NCBI GenBank assembly: GCA_016789865.1
Contig: JAEUPC010000202.1
Coordinates: 28,182 to 92,181, forward strand
Origin: Rubrivivax sp.
GTDB taxonomy: Bacteria > Pseudomonadota > Gammaproteobacteria > Burkholderiales > Burkholderiaceae_C
Direction of reading: 5' to 3'
Length of the DNA stretch: 64,000 nt
The notes under the pieces are model-generated. The model worked only from the letters and a program-made list of their open reading frames with translations. It was not told the DNA's origin and did no database searches. Position 1 is the stretch's first letter, and every line of letters begins with the position of its first letter. Below are positions 8,846 through 17,494 of this stretch, piece after piece. The translations under genes and the position numbers were made by a program.

Positions 8846-10156
8846 ATGAGATGGTGGCGCTCGATGCGGTTCGGGCCGCGGACGGTCCCGCAGATGGTCC
8901 CGCGGACGGTGTCGCGGACGGTGCCGGGGACGGTGCCGGGGAGGGTGCCGCGGACGGTGCCGCAGATGGCATCGCCGGTGGTGCCCCTGCAGGGGCTGCT
9001 GCTCCTGCTGCTGGCATTGCCGGCCGGCCCGGCCGCCGCGCAGTGCTCGATTCCCGGGCCGGCCACGCCGGTGGCCAACTACGCGGCCACGCTGGCCCGC
9101 GTGGCGCGCGCGTCGTGCCTGGGCGACCCCAAGGCCGACACGCATGCACTGGTATCGCGCTTCGATGCGCTGGTCGAGCAGCCCATCGTGCTCGGGCAGA
9201 CCGAGCGGCTGCTGGCTGCCGTCGACCTGCTCGTCGGCGAGGCCACGCGCGGCGTGGCCGGCGCGCACGAGCACGACCACTGGCGCGCGATGCTCGCCGA
9301 GCTGGGCGCGACGCGCACGCAGATCGCCGCGATGAAGGACCTGCACGCGCCGCGCGCGTGGCTCGACGCGATGGAAGCGGCGATCCCCGCCAAGTGGAAG
9401 CAGCCCGGCGGTGGCGTGGCGCTGCCGATGGTGCTGGGCGGCCAGCCGGTCAAGCTGCTGGAGCCGGTGGCTGCCTGCACCAACGAGCAGCCCTGCGCGG
9501 CCTTCCAGAGCCGGCTGGCGCTGATCCGCATCGCCAACCTGATGGCCCGCCTGCAGCGTTACGGCGAGCAGAACTCGCTCGATGCGCAGTACGCCGCCGC
9601 CGACCTGGCGCTCGGGCAGTGGGAGTCCTACCGCTCCAAGGCGCGCCACCAGTACATCTGGGAGGTGGCGCTCAACGGCGCGTTGATGGGCGACGAGCTG
9701 TGCCCGAAAGACGCCGGCACCGGCATGCGCATGGGCTTTTGCAAGGTGCCCACTTCGCAGATCATCCTGCTGCACCCGGAAGGCGCGTTGCGCTTCGCGC
9801 GCACGGCGCAGAAGGCCAGTGAGCTCAAGCCGGCGCTGCTGATCGAGATCATCGGCCGCTACCAGTGGGAGTGGGTGCAGGTCGACGGCCGCGACACGGG
9901 CGAGATGACGCGCCGCTTCGGCTACTCGCTGGCCGCCAGCTACACCGGCACCAGCACCGAGAAGGAATGGGCCTTCGGCCCGATGCTGCACTGGGGCGAC
10001 TACACGCTGGCCATCACCAAGGCCGGCGGCGGCGGCCGCTGGAGCGTGGTGCTCAACCTCGCGCTGGGCGAACGCTTCTTCAGCCGCAAGCAAAGCGTGG
10101 TGGACGAGCTGGCCAAGGTGCGCAAGACCGACGTGCTCGATCTGTTGCTCAAATGA
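8846..10156 (+). CDS. Secreted protein of unknown function with repeat-encoded signal-peptide leader
   Basis: 436 residues from the ATG at 8846, which has a good GGGGAG Shine-Dalgarno and sits one base after the previous stop. Residues about 12-40 come from eight 12-bp repeats and read as Arg-Thr-Val-Pro units. They precede a hydrophobic stretch (GLLLLLLALPAGPAAAQC), so the protein looks like a secretory precursor cleaved after AAA or a lipoprotein-like Cys. An in-frame ATG at 8966, inside the last repeat, could start a shorter form with a normal-length signal peptide. The mature part has a few cysteines (AACTNEQPCAAF, DELCPKD, MGFCKV) and a C-terminal beta-rich portion (TEKEWAFGPMLHWGDYTLAIT). 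No family was recognised. Confidence 0.75.
   Translation: MRWWRSMRFGPRTVPQMVPRTVSRTVPGTVPGRVPRTVPQMASPVVPLQGLLLLLLALPAGPAAAQCSIPGPATPVANYAATLARVARASCLGDPKADTHALVSRFDALVEQPIVLGQTERLLAAVDLLVGEATRGVAGAHEHDHWRAMLAELGATRTQIAAMKDLHAPRAWLDAMEAAIPAKWKQPGGGVALPMVLGGQPVKLLEPVAACTNEQPCAAFQSRLALIRIANLMARLQRYGEQNSLDAQYAAADLALGQWESYRSKARHQYIWEVALNGALMGDELCPKDAGTGMRMGFCKVPTSQIILLHPEGALRFARTAQKASELKPALLIEIIGRYQWEWVQVDGRDTGEMTRRFGYSLAASYTGTSTEKEWAFGPMLHWGDYTLAITKAGGGGRWSVVLNLALGERFFSRKQSVVDELAKVRKTDVLDLLLK
8876..8971 (+). repeat. 12-bp tandem array, eight copies, coding
   Basis: Eight contiguous 12-base units of consensus CCGCGGACGGTG with one to three differences each (for example CCGCAGATGGTC, CCGGGGACGGTG). 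They lie in frame in the 5' end of the secreted-protein gene and encode (R/Q)(T/M)VP-like tetrapeptides. Copy-number change would lengthen or shorten the region before the signal peptide without shifting frame. Confidence 0.9.
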
Positions 10157-10177
10157 CTGCCCGTGGAGAACACCGCC

Positions 10178-10852
10178 ATGATGAAGCCTGTGATCGCCCT
10201 TTCGACGTTGGCGCTGCTGCCCGCCCTGGTCAGCGCGCAGGGCCAGGCGGCCCCTGCCGCGGTGGCCCGGCCCAAGCCCCCGGCCCTGGAAAAGCGCACC
10301 GTCGCGGCCACACCCATGTCGCCCGAGTACGTGCAGCTGGCGCGCAACGTCGAGATCATCCCCAGCATCGAAAGCGCGGTGCAGACCTCGGGCGTGGCCA
10401 CGCACGAGGGGGTGTTCGGCCCGCTGCTGTTCGCCGAGCGCACGCGCGCCTTCTTCCTGGAACTCAAGCCGGGCATGTTCGTGCACGAGCACCCGCATGA
10501 CCTCGGCAGCCTCGTCTACACGGTGCGGGGCAAGTGGGTGCTGGCCAGCGAGGGCAAGCGGCAGGTGATGGAGGCCGGCTCGCTGTTCCGCTTCGGCGAC
10601 CGCATGCCCACCGGCTGGGAGGCCCCGTTTGCCGCAGGCGCGCTGCTGCTGATCGTGAAGTACAAGCCCAAGGCCGAGACCTACGCGTCGTTCCACAAGG
10701 GCCTCGAGGAGGTGCAGGCCGAACTCGAGAAGGAACACAAGAGCGGCGTGCCGTTCTACTTCGACGAGCTCAAGCCCGATCACCCGGCGGTGGTGTTCGC
10801 GCGCAGCGTGAACCCGGACTTCGACGCCGTGCTCAAGGCCCGGCGCAACTGA
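10178..10852 (+). CDS. Secreted cupin-domain protein
   Basis: 224 residues. The ATG at 10178 is preferred over the GTG at 10163 because GGAGAA at 10166-10171 sits seven bases before it. MMKPVIALSTLALLPALVSAQGQ is a clear signal peptide. The cupin core has the metal-ligand pattern HEHPHDLGSLVYTVRGKW in motif 1 and FRFGDRMPTGWEAPF in motif 2, where the usual motif-2 histidine is not evident. The predicted location is the periplasm. Small-molecule binding or dioxygenase/isomerase activity is typical of cupins, but the substrate cannot be read from the sequence. It is the last gene of a three-gene plus-strand group and converges with a small minus-strand gene across a hairpin. Confidence 0.75.
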   Translation: MMKPVIALSTLALLPALVSAQGQAAPAAVARPKPPALEKRTVAATPMSPEYVQLARNVEIIPSIESAVQTSGVATHEGVFGPLLFAERTRAFFLELKPGMFVHEHPHDLGSLVYTVRGKWVLASEGKRQVMEAGSLFRFGDRMPTGWEAPFAAGALLLIVKYKPKAETYASFHKGLEEVQAELEKEHKSGVPFYFDELKPDHPAVVFARSVNPDFDAVLKARRN

Positions 10853-10870
10853 ACGCGCGCGGGCCGCGCG

Positions 10871-10887
10871 CCGGGGCGGTGCCCCGG
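10871..10887. terminator. Candidate bidirectional terminator hairpin
   Basis: CCGGGGC-GGT-GCCCCGG is a perfect 7-bp G+C stem with a 3-base loop, placed between the convergent stops at 10852 (plus) and 10900 (minus). No T-tract follows on either strand, so intrinsic termination is plausible but unproven. Confidence 0.45.
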
Positions 10888-10899
10888 CCCGGCCGGTGC

Positions 10900-11151
10900 T
10901 CAGTGCGACGGGGGCGCCTCGCCGGGCACGAGAACCGGCTCGCCTTCGCCCGGCTGCGGCGGCGCGGCCAGCAGCATCGCATGGCGCCGCGCATCGTCGC
11001 CGCGCCTTGCAGCCTGGGTGGACTCGTCGGCCAGGCCATGGCCGCCCACGAGGAAGACGCCGGCCATCAGCGCGGCGATCAGCACAGGCGCGGCGTACCA
11101 CCTGGCAGCAAAGGTCTCGTGGAGGGCGGGCATGGGGCGCTGGGGGGTCAT
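10900..11151 (-). CDS. Small single-pass membrane protein, unknown
   Basis: 83 residues from the ATG at 11151, chosen because AAGGAG lies six bases upstream; a longer form from 11184 has no Shine-Dalgarno. The product MTPQRPMPALHETFAARW is followed by one hydrophobic segment (YAAPVLIAALMAGVFLVGG) and a charged then proline-rich tail. It probably spans the inner membrane once. It lies downstream of the SulP transporter on the same strand, 228 bases from that gene's stop. No homologous family was recognised. Confidence 0.5.
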   Translation of the reverse strand: MTPQRPMPALHETFAARWYAAPVLIAALMAGVFLVGGHGLADESTQAARRGDDARRHAMLLAAPPQPGEGEPVLVPGEAPPSH

Positions 11152-11379
11152 CTGAGGCTCCTTCGGGTTGGCCCGGCGATTCATCAGCCGGCGAGTGAAT
11201 GGTGGCTGGAACCGGGCACTGTGGAGCAGCGGCGTTCAATAGTGACCGCCGAGCGGCGCGCGTACCGTGGCCGCGCCGACGCCTCGCGGCCTACGGTCCG
11301 CTGGTGAGGCTGTTCGACGCGCTCGCGGCCCAAGCGAGGGGCGGCACTTCGCAGGCGCGGGCGCTGCGCCCCGCCTTCT

Positions 11380-13740
11380 TCAACCGGCGGCCAGACGCCA
11401 GGCGGCGGCCGCTTCGCGCAGCCGCTGCGAAAGGTGCAGGGCGAGATTGCGGTAGATGCGCGCGGCGACAGCCGGCTGCTCGCGCTGCAGGTCGGCCAGC
11501 AAGGCCGCCGGCATCTCCAGCACGGTGCTCGGCACATCGGCGCGCGCATCGGCGGTGCGGCCGCGGCCGTCGAGCACCGCGGTCTCGCCAAAGCACATGC
11601 CGGGCGAGAAACTGACGAAGCGCTGGCCGCTGGCGCGGTCGAGCACGCTCACCGAGCCTTGCACGAGCAGGAAGATCGCGTCGGCCGGTTCGCCCTGCGT
11701 GAACAGGCGCTCGCCGCCGGCCAGCTCGCGGCGCACCAGGCGCGCTTCGAGGGCCGCCAGCTGCGGCGGCGTGAGCCCTTCGAGCAGCGTCTGCCGGTGC
11801 AGCGGCACGGCCGTGTCGGTGGGCGCCGCGCCGCCGGCGCGTTGCAACGCGGCCTGCTCGGCCGCCTCGATGGCGTGGTCGGCGTCGGCGTGCAGGTGCC
11901 AGGCCGGCGCGGTGCCGGCCGGCGGCGCCGGCAGCACGCCTTGCGAGCGCATCATGCGGCCGTGGCGGTTGTCGGGCGTCACGCCGGCCAGCTGCAGCAC
12001 CGTGCCGGCGCCGGCCAGCCGCTCGCGCAGCGCCGCCAGTGCCACCGCGCCGGAGGCATCGAGTGTGCTCACGCGGCGCAGATCGAGCACGAGGTCGCTG
12101 GCGTCGCGCGCAGCTTGCGCTGCTTCGCGCTCCAGCCGCTCGACGTTGCCGAAGAACAGCGCCCCTTCCAGCTCGACGATGGCGATGCGCCGGCGCAGCG
12201 GCGCCAGGCGTTCTTCCACCTCCGGCGGGTAGACGCGACGGCTGGCGATCTGCGCGGCGTTGTAGCGCAGGCGCACGAGTGAACGGTTCATCGCGCGCAT
12301 GAACAGCAGCATCGCCAGCAGCACGCCAGCGGCCACGCCGGCCAGCAGCCCGGCCACGGCCGTGACGGCGCAGACCGTGGCCACGATGGCCAGGCTCCAG
12401 CGCAGCTCTGCCAGCGGCGCGCGCTCTTCGACGGCACCGGCAGCGCCGGTGGCGGCTGCGGTGCCGGTGCCGGTGCCGGTGCCGGTGCCGGTGCCGGTGG
12501 CGGTGGCGGCGGCGGTGGCGGCGGTGGCGGCGGCGGCGGCGGCGGTGCCGGCGGCGCGCCGGCCACGCCAACCCTGCGCAACGAGCTGCCTCGTCCATTG
12601 GTCCACCAGCGCCCACGCCAGCATCGCCACGATGCCGGCCACCACGGCCAGCGGCACGCCGGCCAACAGCGGCAAGGCGAGGAACAGCGCGCCGGTGATG
12701 AACAGGTTGCCCAGCCACTCCGGCCGCGCACCCAGGCCGCCGCCGGCCAGCGTGGCCAGCGCGCGCAGCCGCAGGTAGACCACCGGCAGGCCGGCGAACA
12801 TCCCGCTGGCGACGTTGGCCACGCCGAGCGCGACGAGCTCGCGGTTCGGGTCGGTGCGCGCGTTCAGGCGCTGGTCGATCGGGGCGAGGTTGAGCGCCGA
12901 CTCCAGCGCGCCCACGCAGGCCAGCAGCAGCGCCGAAGCCGCGAGCGTGAATGCATGGCGTTGCAGCAGTTCCCAGGTGGAAGCGTGAGCCAGCACGCCC
13001 AGCGCATCCACGCCCGGCCAGGCCCATTCGAGCGCGCCGATGGTGGCCAGGCGGCAGGCCGCCTCGGCTGCCGGCGGCCGCAGTGCGGCGCAACCGGCCT
13101 GCAGCCCCAGCGCCAGCACCGAGCCGGCCGCCAGCCCGATGAGCGAGGCCGGCAGCAGCGGCGCGCGCCAGCGCACCAGCGCCACCATGGCCGCCGTGCC
13201 CAGCGCCACGGCCAGCGCCAGCCCCTTGGTCAGCGCGTGCGGCCCGGCGCCGACGATGGCCGGCAGCTGCGCCAGCACCATCAGCACGGCCACGCCGTTC
13301 ATGAACCCGGCCAGCACCGGCCGGGGCACGTAGCGCACCAGCACGCCGGCCCGCACCGCGCCGAGCGCGATCATCACCAGGCCGCTGGTCATGACCACCA
13401 GGCTGGTGGCGGCCAGCAGCGCCACCAGGCCGCTGCCGGGGCGCCTGAACGCCTCGTCGCGCAGCAGCTGCGCCACGCAGGCGCCCAGCAGCAGCGCCGC
13501 CGAGGAACTGGGGGCCGCCGCAGGCATCGGCGAGCGCGTGAGCGCGAGGTTGGCCAGGCTGCCGACGACGGTGGCCACGGCCGCGGCCGTCAAGGCCACC
13601 TGGGCGCCCGTGGGCCCCAGCAAGCCATAGGCGATGACGGCCCAGCCCAGCATCAGCGGCAGCATCGCCGCGGTGGCGTTGAGAGCCGCCAGCGCCGAAC
13701 GCGGCCAGCTCGACCCCGTGCCGGGAGCGGGCGCGCTCAT
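11380..13740 (-). CDS. SulP-family anion transporter with STAS and cyclic-nucleotide-binding domains
   Basis: 786 residues. The N-terminal half has the repeated hydrophobic helices of a SulP permease (MLPLMLGWAVIAYGLLG, VPRPVLAGFMNGVAVLMVL, LIGLAAGSVLALGL). A poly Ala/Thr/Gly tract from a GC-rich tandem array interrupts the region before the last helices (near residue 400-430). A STAS domain follows (IVELEGALFFGNVERL, VLDLRRVSTLDASGAVAL). The C-terminus is a cNMP-binding domain (GERLFTQGEPADAIFLLVQG, FSPGMCFGETAVLDG then GRTA), with the phosphate-binding cassette Glu and Arg both present. SulP proteins carry sulfate, bicarbonate or dicarboxylates; the ion here is unknown. The class III cyclase gene lies immediately upstream on the same strand, suggesting cAMP or cGMP control of transport. 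Confidence 0.88.
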   Translation of the reverse strand: MSAPAPGTGSSWPRSALAALNATAAMLPLMLGWAVIAYGLLGPTGAQVALTAAAVATVVGSLANLALTRSPMPAAAPSSSAALLLGACVAQLLRDEAFRRPGSGLVALLAATSLVVMTSGLVMIALGAVRAGVLVRYVPRPVLAGFMNGVAVLMVLAQLPAIVGAGPHALTKGLALAVALGTAAMVALVRWRAPLLPASLIGLAAGSVLALGLQAGCAALRPPAAEAACRLATIGALEWAWPGVDALGVLAHASTWELLQRHAFTLAASALLLACVGALESALNLAPIDQRLNARTDPNRELVALGVANVASGMFAGLPVVYLRLRALATLAGGGLGARPEWLGNLFITGALFLALPLLAGVPLAVVAGIVAMLAWALVDQWTRQLVAQGWRGRRAAGTAAAAAATAATAAATATGTGTGTGTGTGTAAATGAAGAVEERAPLAELRWSLAIVATVCAVTAVAGLLAGVAAGVLLAMLLFMRAMNRSLVRLRYNAAQIASRRVYPPEVEERLAPLRRRIAIVELEGALFFGNVERLEREAAQAARDASDLVLDLRRVSTLDASGAVALAALRERLAGAGTVLQLAGVTPDNRHGRMMRSQGVLPAPPAGTAPAWHLHADADHAIEAAEQAALQRAGGAAPTDTAVPLHRQTLLEGLTPPQLAALEARLVRRELAGGERLFTQGEPADAIFLLVQGSVSVLDRASGQRFVSFSPGMCFGETAVLDGRGRTADARADVPSTVLEMPAALLADLQREQPAVAARIYRNLALHLSQRLREAAAAWRLAAG
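12443..12550. repeat. GC-rich simple repeat inside the SulP gene
   Basis: Runs of GCCGGT and GGCGGT units. On the coding (minus) strand they encode about 35 residues of alternating Ala/Thr/Gly (ATGTGTGTGT-like). The insertion falls in a loop before the last permease helices and keeps frame. Confidence 0.85.
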
Positions 13741-13764
13741 GGTCTCGCCATCGCGAGCACAGGG

Positions 13765-13872
13765 GCACCGACGATGGCACTCACAGCGGCACTCACATCG
13801 GCACGCACATCGGCACGCACAGCGGCACCCGGGGCGGCGCTCACAGCATCATTCACAACGTCATTCACCTCG
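13765..13872. repeat. 12-bp tandem array between cyclase and SulP genes
   Basis: Nine consecutive 12-base units related to GCACTCACAGCG / GCACGCACATCG on the plus strand, in register from 13765 to 13872. The array fills almost the whole spacer between the cyclase stop (13865) and the SulP start (13740) and just overlaps the cyclase stop codon. Variation here would change operon spacing rather than protein length. Confidence 0.85.
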
Positions 13873-16800
13873 CCGCCCCGTTCGATGGCGCTACCGGTGG
13901 TGCCGGTGCCGCCGGAGCCGCCGCTGCGCTGCGCCGCTGCACCTGCGCCCAATGCGGCACGCCTGTGAGCAGGCGTTCGCGGGCCGCCGCATCGGGGCAT
14001 TGCCCGAGCTGCTCGTCCAGCTGGGCGCGCAGGCGGTCCAGCACGGCCTGCGCGCGCGCGTCGCCCGCCTGCTCGAGCACGCGCAGGCAGCGCAGCAGCT
14101 CGCGCGGGCCGAGGTCGAGGGCGCCCGCGGGCTGCGCGTTCCCGGCCACCGCGTCGGCGCCGGCCGGGCCCGGCGCGCCCAGCAGTTCGGCCACGCGGCG
14201 CATTGCATCGGCGAGGCGCCCCTCGTGCAGGTCGGCCTCGGCGAGCTGGCTCTTCACGTCGGCGGCATTGCCCGCCCGGCCCTGGGCCTCGAAGCGCTGC
14301 AGCGCCTGCTCCCACGCCGAACGCGCGCTGGTCCAGTCGGCGCGTGCGGCGGCCACGCGGCCCTGGCATTCCAGCACCGCGGGGCGGGCGTACTCGCTGT
14401 TGTGGCGCGCCAGCAAGGTGAGCGCCTGGTCCATGGCCGCGTGCGCCGCGTCCGCGTCGCCCAGGTCCAGCGCGGAGTCGGCCACGTGCACCAGCGCCGA
14501 GGCGTGCAGGCGCGGCATCGACATCTCCAGCACGCCGCGCAGCGCTTCGTGCGCCGTGGCGCGGGCGGCCGCCAGCTGGCCGGTCTCGCGCTGTGCCGTG
14601 TGCAGGAACTCCAGGTGGATGAAGCGGTCGTGCGGCTTCGCGTGGGGCTGCCATGCCGGGTTGTCGAGCGCGCGTTGCACCGCCTGCAGCGTCTGCGCGT
14701 GGCGCCGGCGGGCCAGCAGCGCGCTGAACGCAATGGCATTCAACTGCAGCTCGTAGTTGGGGTACCCGCCCTGTTCGGCCGGCAGCAGCGCGGCGCGCCG
14801 CGCGTGCACCCGCCCCTGGGCCAGATGGCGGTCTCCCACCTCGTAGTCGCCGGCGGAAGTGGCCAGCCAAGCGAGTTCACCGTAGGCCAGCGTCAGCGGC
14901 GCCGCTGCGCGGGGGTCACCGCTGGCGCCGACGAGGGCGATCACCTGCTCGGCCAGCGCACGCGCCTCCTCCGGGCGCCCCTCGTGGTCCAGGCGCAGCA
15001 TCGCGGCGACCATCTCCTCGGCATGCATGGCGTCGTCGCGACTGAGTTCGGCCCATTCCTTCATCGCGCGGTGCGCCGCTGCCCAGTCGTCGCGGCGCTC
15101 CAGGCGGTCGTAGGCCTGGGCGCGCGAGTTGAGCAGCTGGAAGCGCTGCCACGGCAAGACGAGCGCCGGCTGTGCCAGGGCGCGCTCGACGAACTGCAGG
15201 GACGACTCGTGCGCGAAGCGCGCGGCGGCGTTGGACAGGGCCCGTTGGTAGTACGCCAGTGCGTGTTCGCTGTCGCCGGCGCGCTCGTAGTGCTCGGCGG
15301 TGATGGCCAGGAACTCGCCGTCGCGGCCGCCGACGCGTGCAGCCAGCCAGCGCGCGGCGTGCGCGTGGCCGGCGCGGCGCACCGCCTTCAGCACGGTGGC
15401 GTAGGTCACGTCGTGCAGCAGCTGGTGCTGGAACGCCCACTCGTCGGTCTGCGCGAAAGCGCCGCCTGGGCGCCGCACGATGAGGCCGCGGCGCATCAGC
15501 GCGGGCAGCGCCTGCACCGCCGCGGCGTGCAGCGCGGCGAGCGCCGCGGTCCAGAACACCGGGCCGAGGATGCTGGCCTGCTGCAGCGCGGCCGATTCGG
15601 CCTGCGGCAGCGCATCGAGGCGGGCCTGCATCACGCCCACCAGCGTGGTGGGCACGCGCAGCTGGGGCAGGCGCGCGGCGTGCACGCGCCACGGCCTGGC
15701 GCCGGTGTCGATGACTCCCTCGTCGATCATCATGCGCACCAGTTCTTCCATGAAGAACGGGTTGCCGGTGGCGCGCTCGATCAGCAGCGCGCGCAGCGCC
15801 GGCGGCGGCTTGTCGAGCGGCGCCAGCAGCGCGTCGGCCAGCGCCGCGCCGTGTTCGGCCGGCAGGTGGGCCAGCGTCAGCGTCAGCTTGGGCGGTGCGC
15901 CCGCCGGCCCGGCGCCCGGGCCGGCCGCGGCGCCGGCGGCCCACCAGGCCGGTTCGAACGAAGGCCGCGCCACCAGCAACACGAGCAGCGGCACCTCGGC
16001 CGGCGCGAGCAGGCGCTCGATGAACTCCAGCGAGCCGGCGTCGCTCCAGTGCAGGTCTTCCAGCACCAGCAGCAGTGGCGCCTGGGCGGCCATCGTCAGC
16101 AAGGCCTCGTGCAGCGCGCCGAAGGCCTGCTCGCGCAGCTCGCGCGCGCCCAGCGCCTGCACTGCGGCCTCGTCGTCGAAGCTCAGGCCGGCGAGCTGGC
16201 CCACGCGCTGCGCCCGCGCGATGCCGCTGTCGCGCAGCCACGGCGCCAGGCCCTCGACGAGGCGCGCGCGGGCCAGGGGCGGCGCCAGGTCGTCGGCGAT
16301 GCCGAGCCAGCGGCTGAGCAGTTGGCGCAGCAGGCCGTAGGGTTGCAACGCGCTGCTGGGCTGCCCGCGCACGCGCAGGCAGTGCACCGGCGGGTCACCC
16401 GGGCCCGCCGCCTGCCGGCCGGGCGCGCCGTCGACGACTTCCAGCCGCCGCAGCAGTTCGCGTCGCAGCCGAGTCTTGCCCAGGCCCGCCTCGCCCAGCA
16501 CCAGCGCCGCGGCCGGGGTGCCGGCCGCCGCGGCGTGCCGCAAGTGCGCGGCCAGCCGCTGCAGTTCGGCCTCGCGGCCGACCATCGGCGCGTGCACGCC
16601 TTCGATGCCGCGGCGGATGGTGCGCTCGCTTGCGTCCTCGTCACCGAGCACGAGGTAGGTGCGCAGCGGCTCGTCGTGGCCCTTCACCGCCAGCGGCGGC
16701 TGCGCCTGCGCGCGGAACAGGCCGCGCACCTGCTGCCAGGTTGCGTGGCTGACGCGCAGCTGCCCGACCGGCGCGCTTTGCTCCAGGCGCGCGGCCAGGT

Positions 16801-17413
16801 GCACGGCGTGGCCCATCGCCGAGTGGTCGGCCTCGATGCCGCCGCCCAGCAGCACCATGCCGCTGTGGATGCCCACGCGCACGCCGAAGCGCTCGACCCC
16901 CAGCGGCCGCGCGACGCGCTGCGCGTGCTCGGCCGCCGCTTCGATGATGCGCAGGCCGGCGCGCACCGCGCGCACGGCGTCGTCCTCGCGCGAGGCCACC
17001 GAGCCGAACACCGCCTTCAGCCCGTCGCCGGTGTAGCGCAGCACCTGCCCGTCGTGCGCCTGCACGATGCGCGCGAAGGCCTCCACCGCGCCACCGACCA
17101 GCGCCAGGGCGTCTTCGGTGCCCACCTGCTGCAGCATCGCGGTGGAGTCGGCCACGTCGACAAAGAGCACGCTGACCAGGCGCAGGCGTGGCGCGGCCGC
17201 GGCGGCGGGCTCCTGGGCCTCTGCGCGCGCCGCTTCGCGCCCGGGCTCGCCGAGGTCGTCGGCCGCCGGCATGCGCGCGGGCGAGGTGGGGGCCGCCGAC
17301 CCGGCATTGCGCCGCAACGCCTGGATGGCCGCGTCGATGGCGGCGTCACCCAGCGCGGCGCGCTGGGCTTCCAGCTGGGCGATGGTGGTGTCGAGCGGGG
17401 TCGGGTCCGGCAT
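13865..17413 (-). CDS. Class III adenylate/guanylate cyclase fused to AAA ATPase and TPR region
   Basis: 1182 residues. An N-terminal helix (MPDPTPLDTTIAQLEAQRAA) is followed by a class III cyclase domain at about 78-215. Metal aspartates are visible at D86 (LFVDVADST) and D130 (RYTGDGLKAVFG). The transition-state motif reads GHAVHLAARLE, with His205 where Asn is normal and Arg209 kept. An AAA_16-type ATPase follows (MVGREAELQRL, Walker A GEAGLGKTRL, Walker B LLLVLEDLHWSDAGSLEFI). The last 500 residues are TPR-like helices without a LuxR HTH. Such proteins make cAMP or cGMP in response to unknown ligands. The neighbouring SulP transporter downstream has a cNMP-binding domain. Activity is likely but the Asn-to-His change deserves testing. 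Confidence 0.88.
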   Translation of the reverse strand: MPDPTPLDTTIAQLEAQRAALGDAAIDAAIQALRRNAGSAAPTSPARMPAADDLGEPGREAARAEAQEPAAAAAPRLRLVSVLFVDVADSTAMLQQVGTEDALALVGGAVEAFARIVQAHDGQVLRYTGDGLKAVFGSVASREDDAVRAVRAGLRIIEAAAEHAQRVARPLGVERFGVRVGIHSGMVLLGGGIEADHSAMGHAVHLAARLEQSAPVGQLRVSHATWQQVRGLFRAQAQPPLAVKGHDEPLRTYLVLGDEDASERTIRRGIEGVHAPMVGREAELQRLAAHLRHAAAAGTPAAALVLGEAGLGKTRLRRELLRRLEVVDGAPGRQAAGPGDPPVHCLRVRGQPSSALQPYGLLRQLLSRWLGIADDLAPPLARARLVEGLAPWLRDSGIARAQRVGQLAGLSFDDEAAVQALGARELREQAFGALHEALLTMAAQAPLLLVLEDLHWSDAGSLEFIERLLAPAEVPLLVLLVARPSFEPAWWAAGAAAGPGAGPAGAPPKLTLTLAHLPAEHGAALADALLAPLDKPPPALRALLIERATGNPFFMEELVRMMIDEGVIDTGARPWRVHAARLPQLRVPTTLVGVMQARLDALPQAESAALQQASILGPVFWTAALAALHAAAVQALPALMRRGLIVRRPGGAFAQTDEWAFQHQLLHDVTYATVLKAVRRAGHAHAARWLAARVGGRDGEFLAITAEHYERAGDSEHALAYYQRALSNAAARFAHESSLQFVERALAQPALVLPWQRFQLLNSRAQAYDRLERRDDWAAAHRAMKEWAELSRDDAMHAEEMVAAMLRLDHEGRPEEARALAEQVIALVGASGDPRAAAPLTLAYGELAWLATSAGDYEVGDRHLAQGRVHARRAALLPAEQGGYPNYELQLNAIAFSALLARRRHAQTLQAVQRALDNPAWQPHAKPHDRFIHLEFLHTAQRETGQLAAARATAHEALRGVLEMSMPRLHASALVHVADSALDLGDADAAHAAMDQALTLLARHNSEYARPAVLECQGRVAAARADWTSARSAWEQALQRFEAQGRAGNAADVKSQLAEADLHEGRLADAMRRVAELLGAPGPAGADAVAGNAQPAGALDLGPRELLRCLRVLEQAGDARAQAVLDRLRAQLDEQLGQCPDAAARERLLTGVPHWAQVQRRSAAAAPAAPAPPVAPSNGAAR

Positions 17414-17494
17414 GGGCGCTGCCCGGTGCCACGGGCGTGCGCCGGTTGTAGTGCCCCGCGGCCCCGCCCAAAGGTCAGGGCTTACCCGATTCCA

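Noticed and set aside
11291-13780. Alternative minus frame overlapping the SulP gene
   Set aside because: Arg/Gly-rich without SulP, STAS or cNMP motifs, all of which lie in the other frame.
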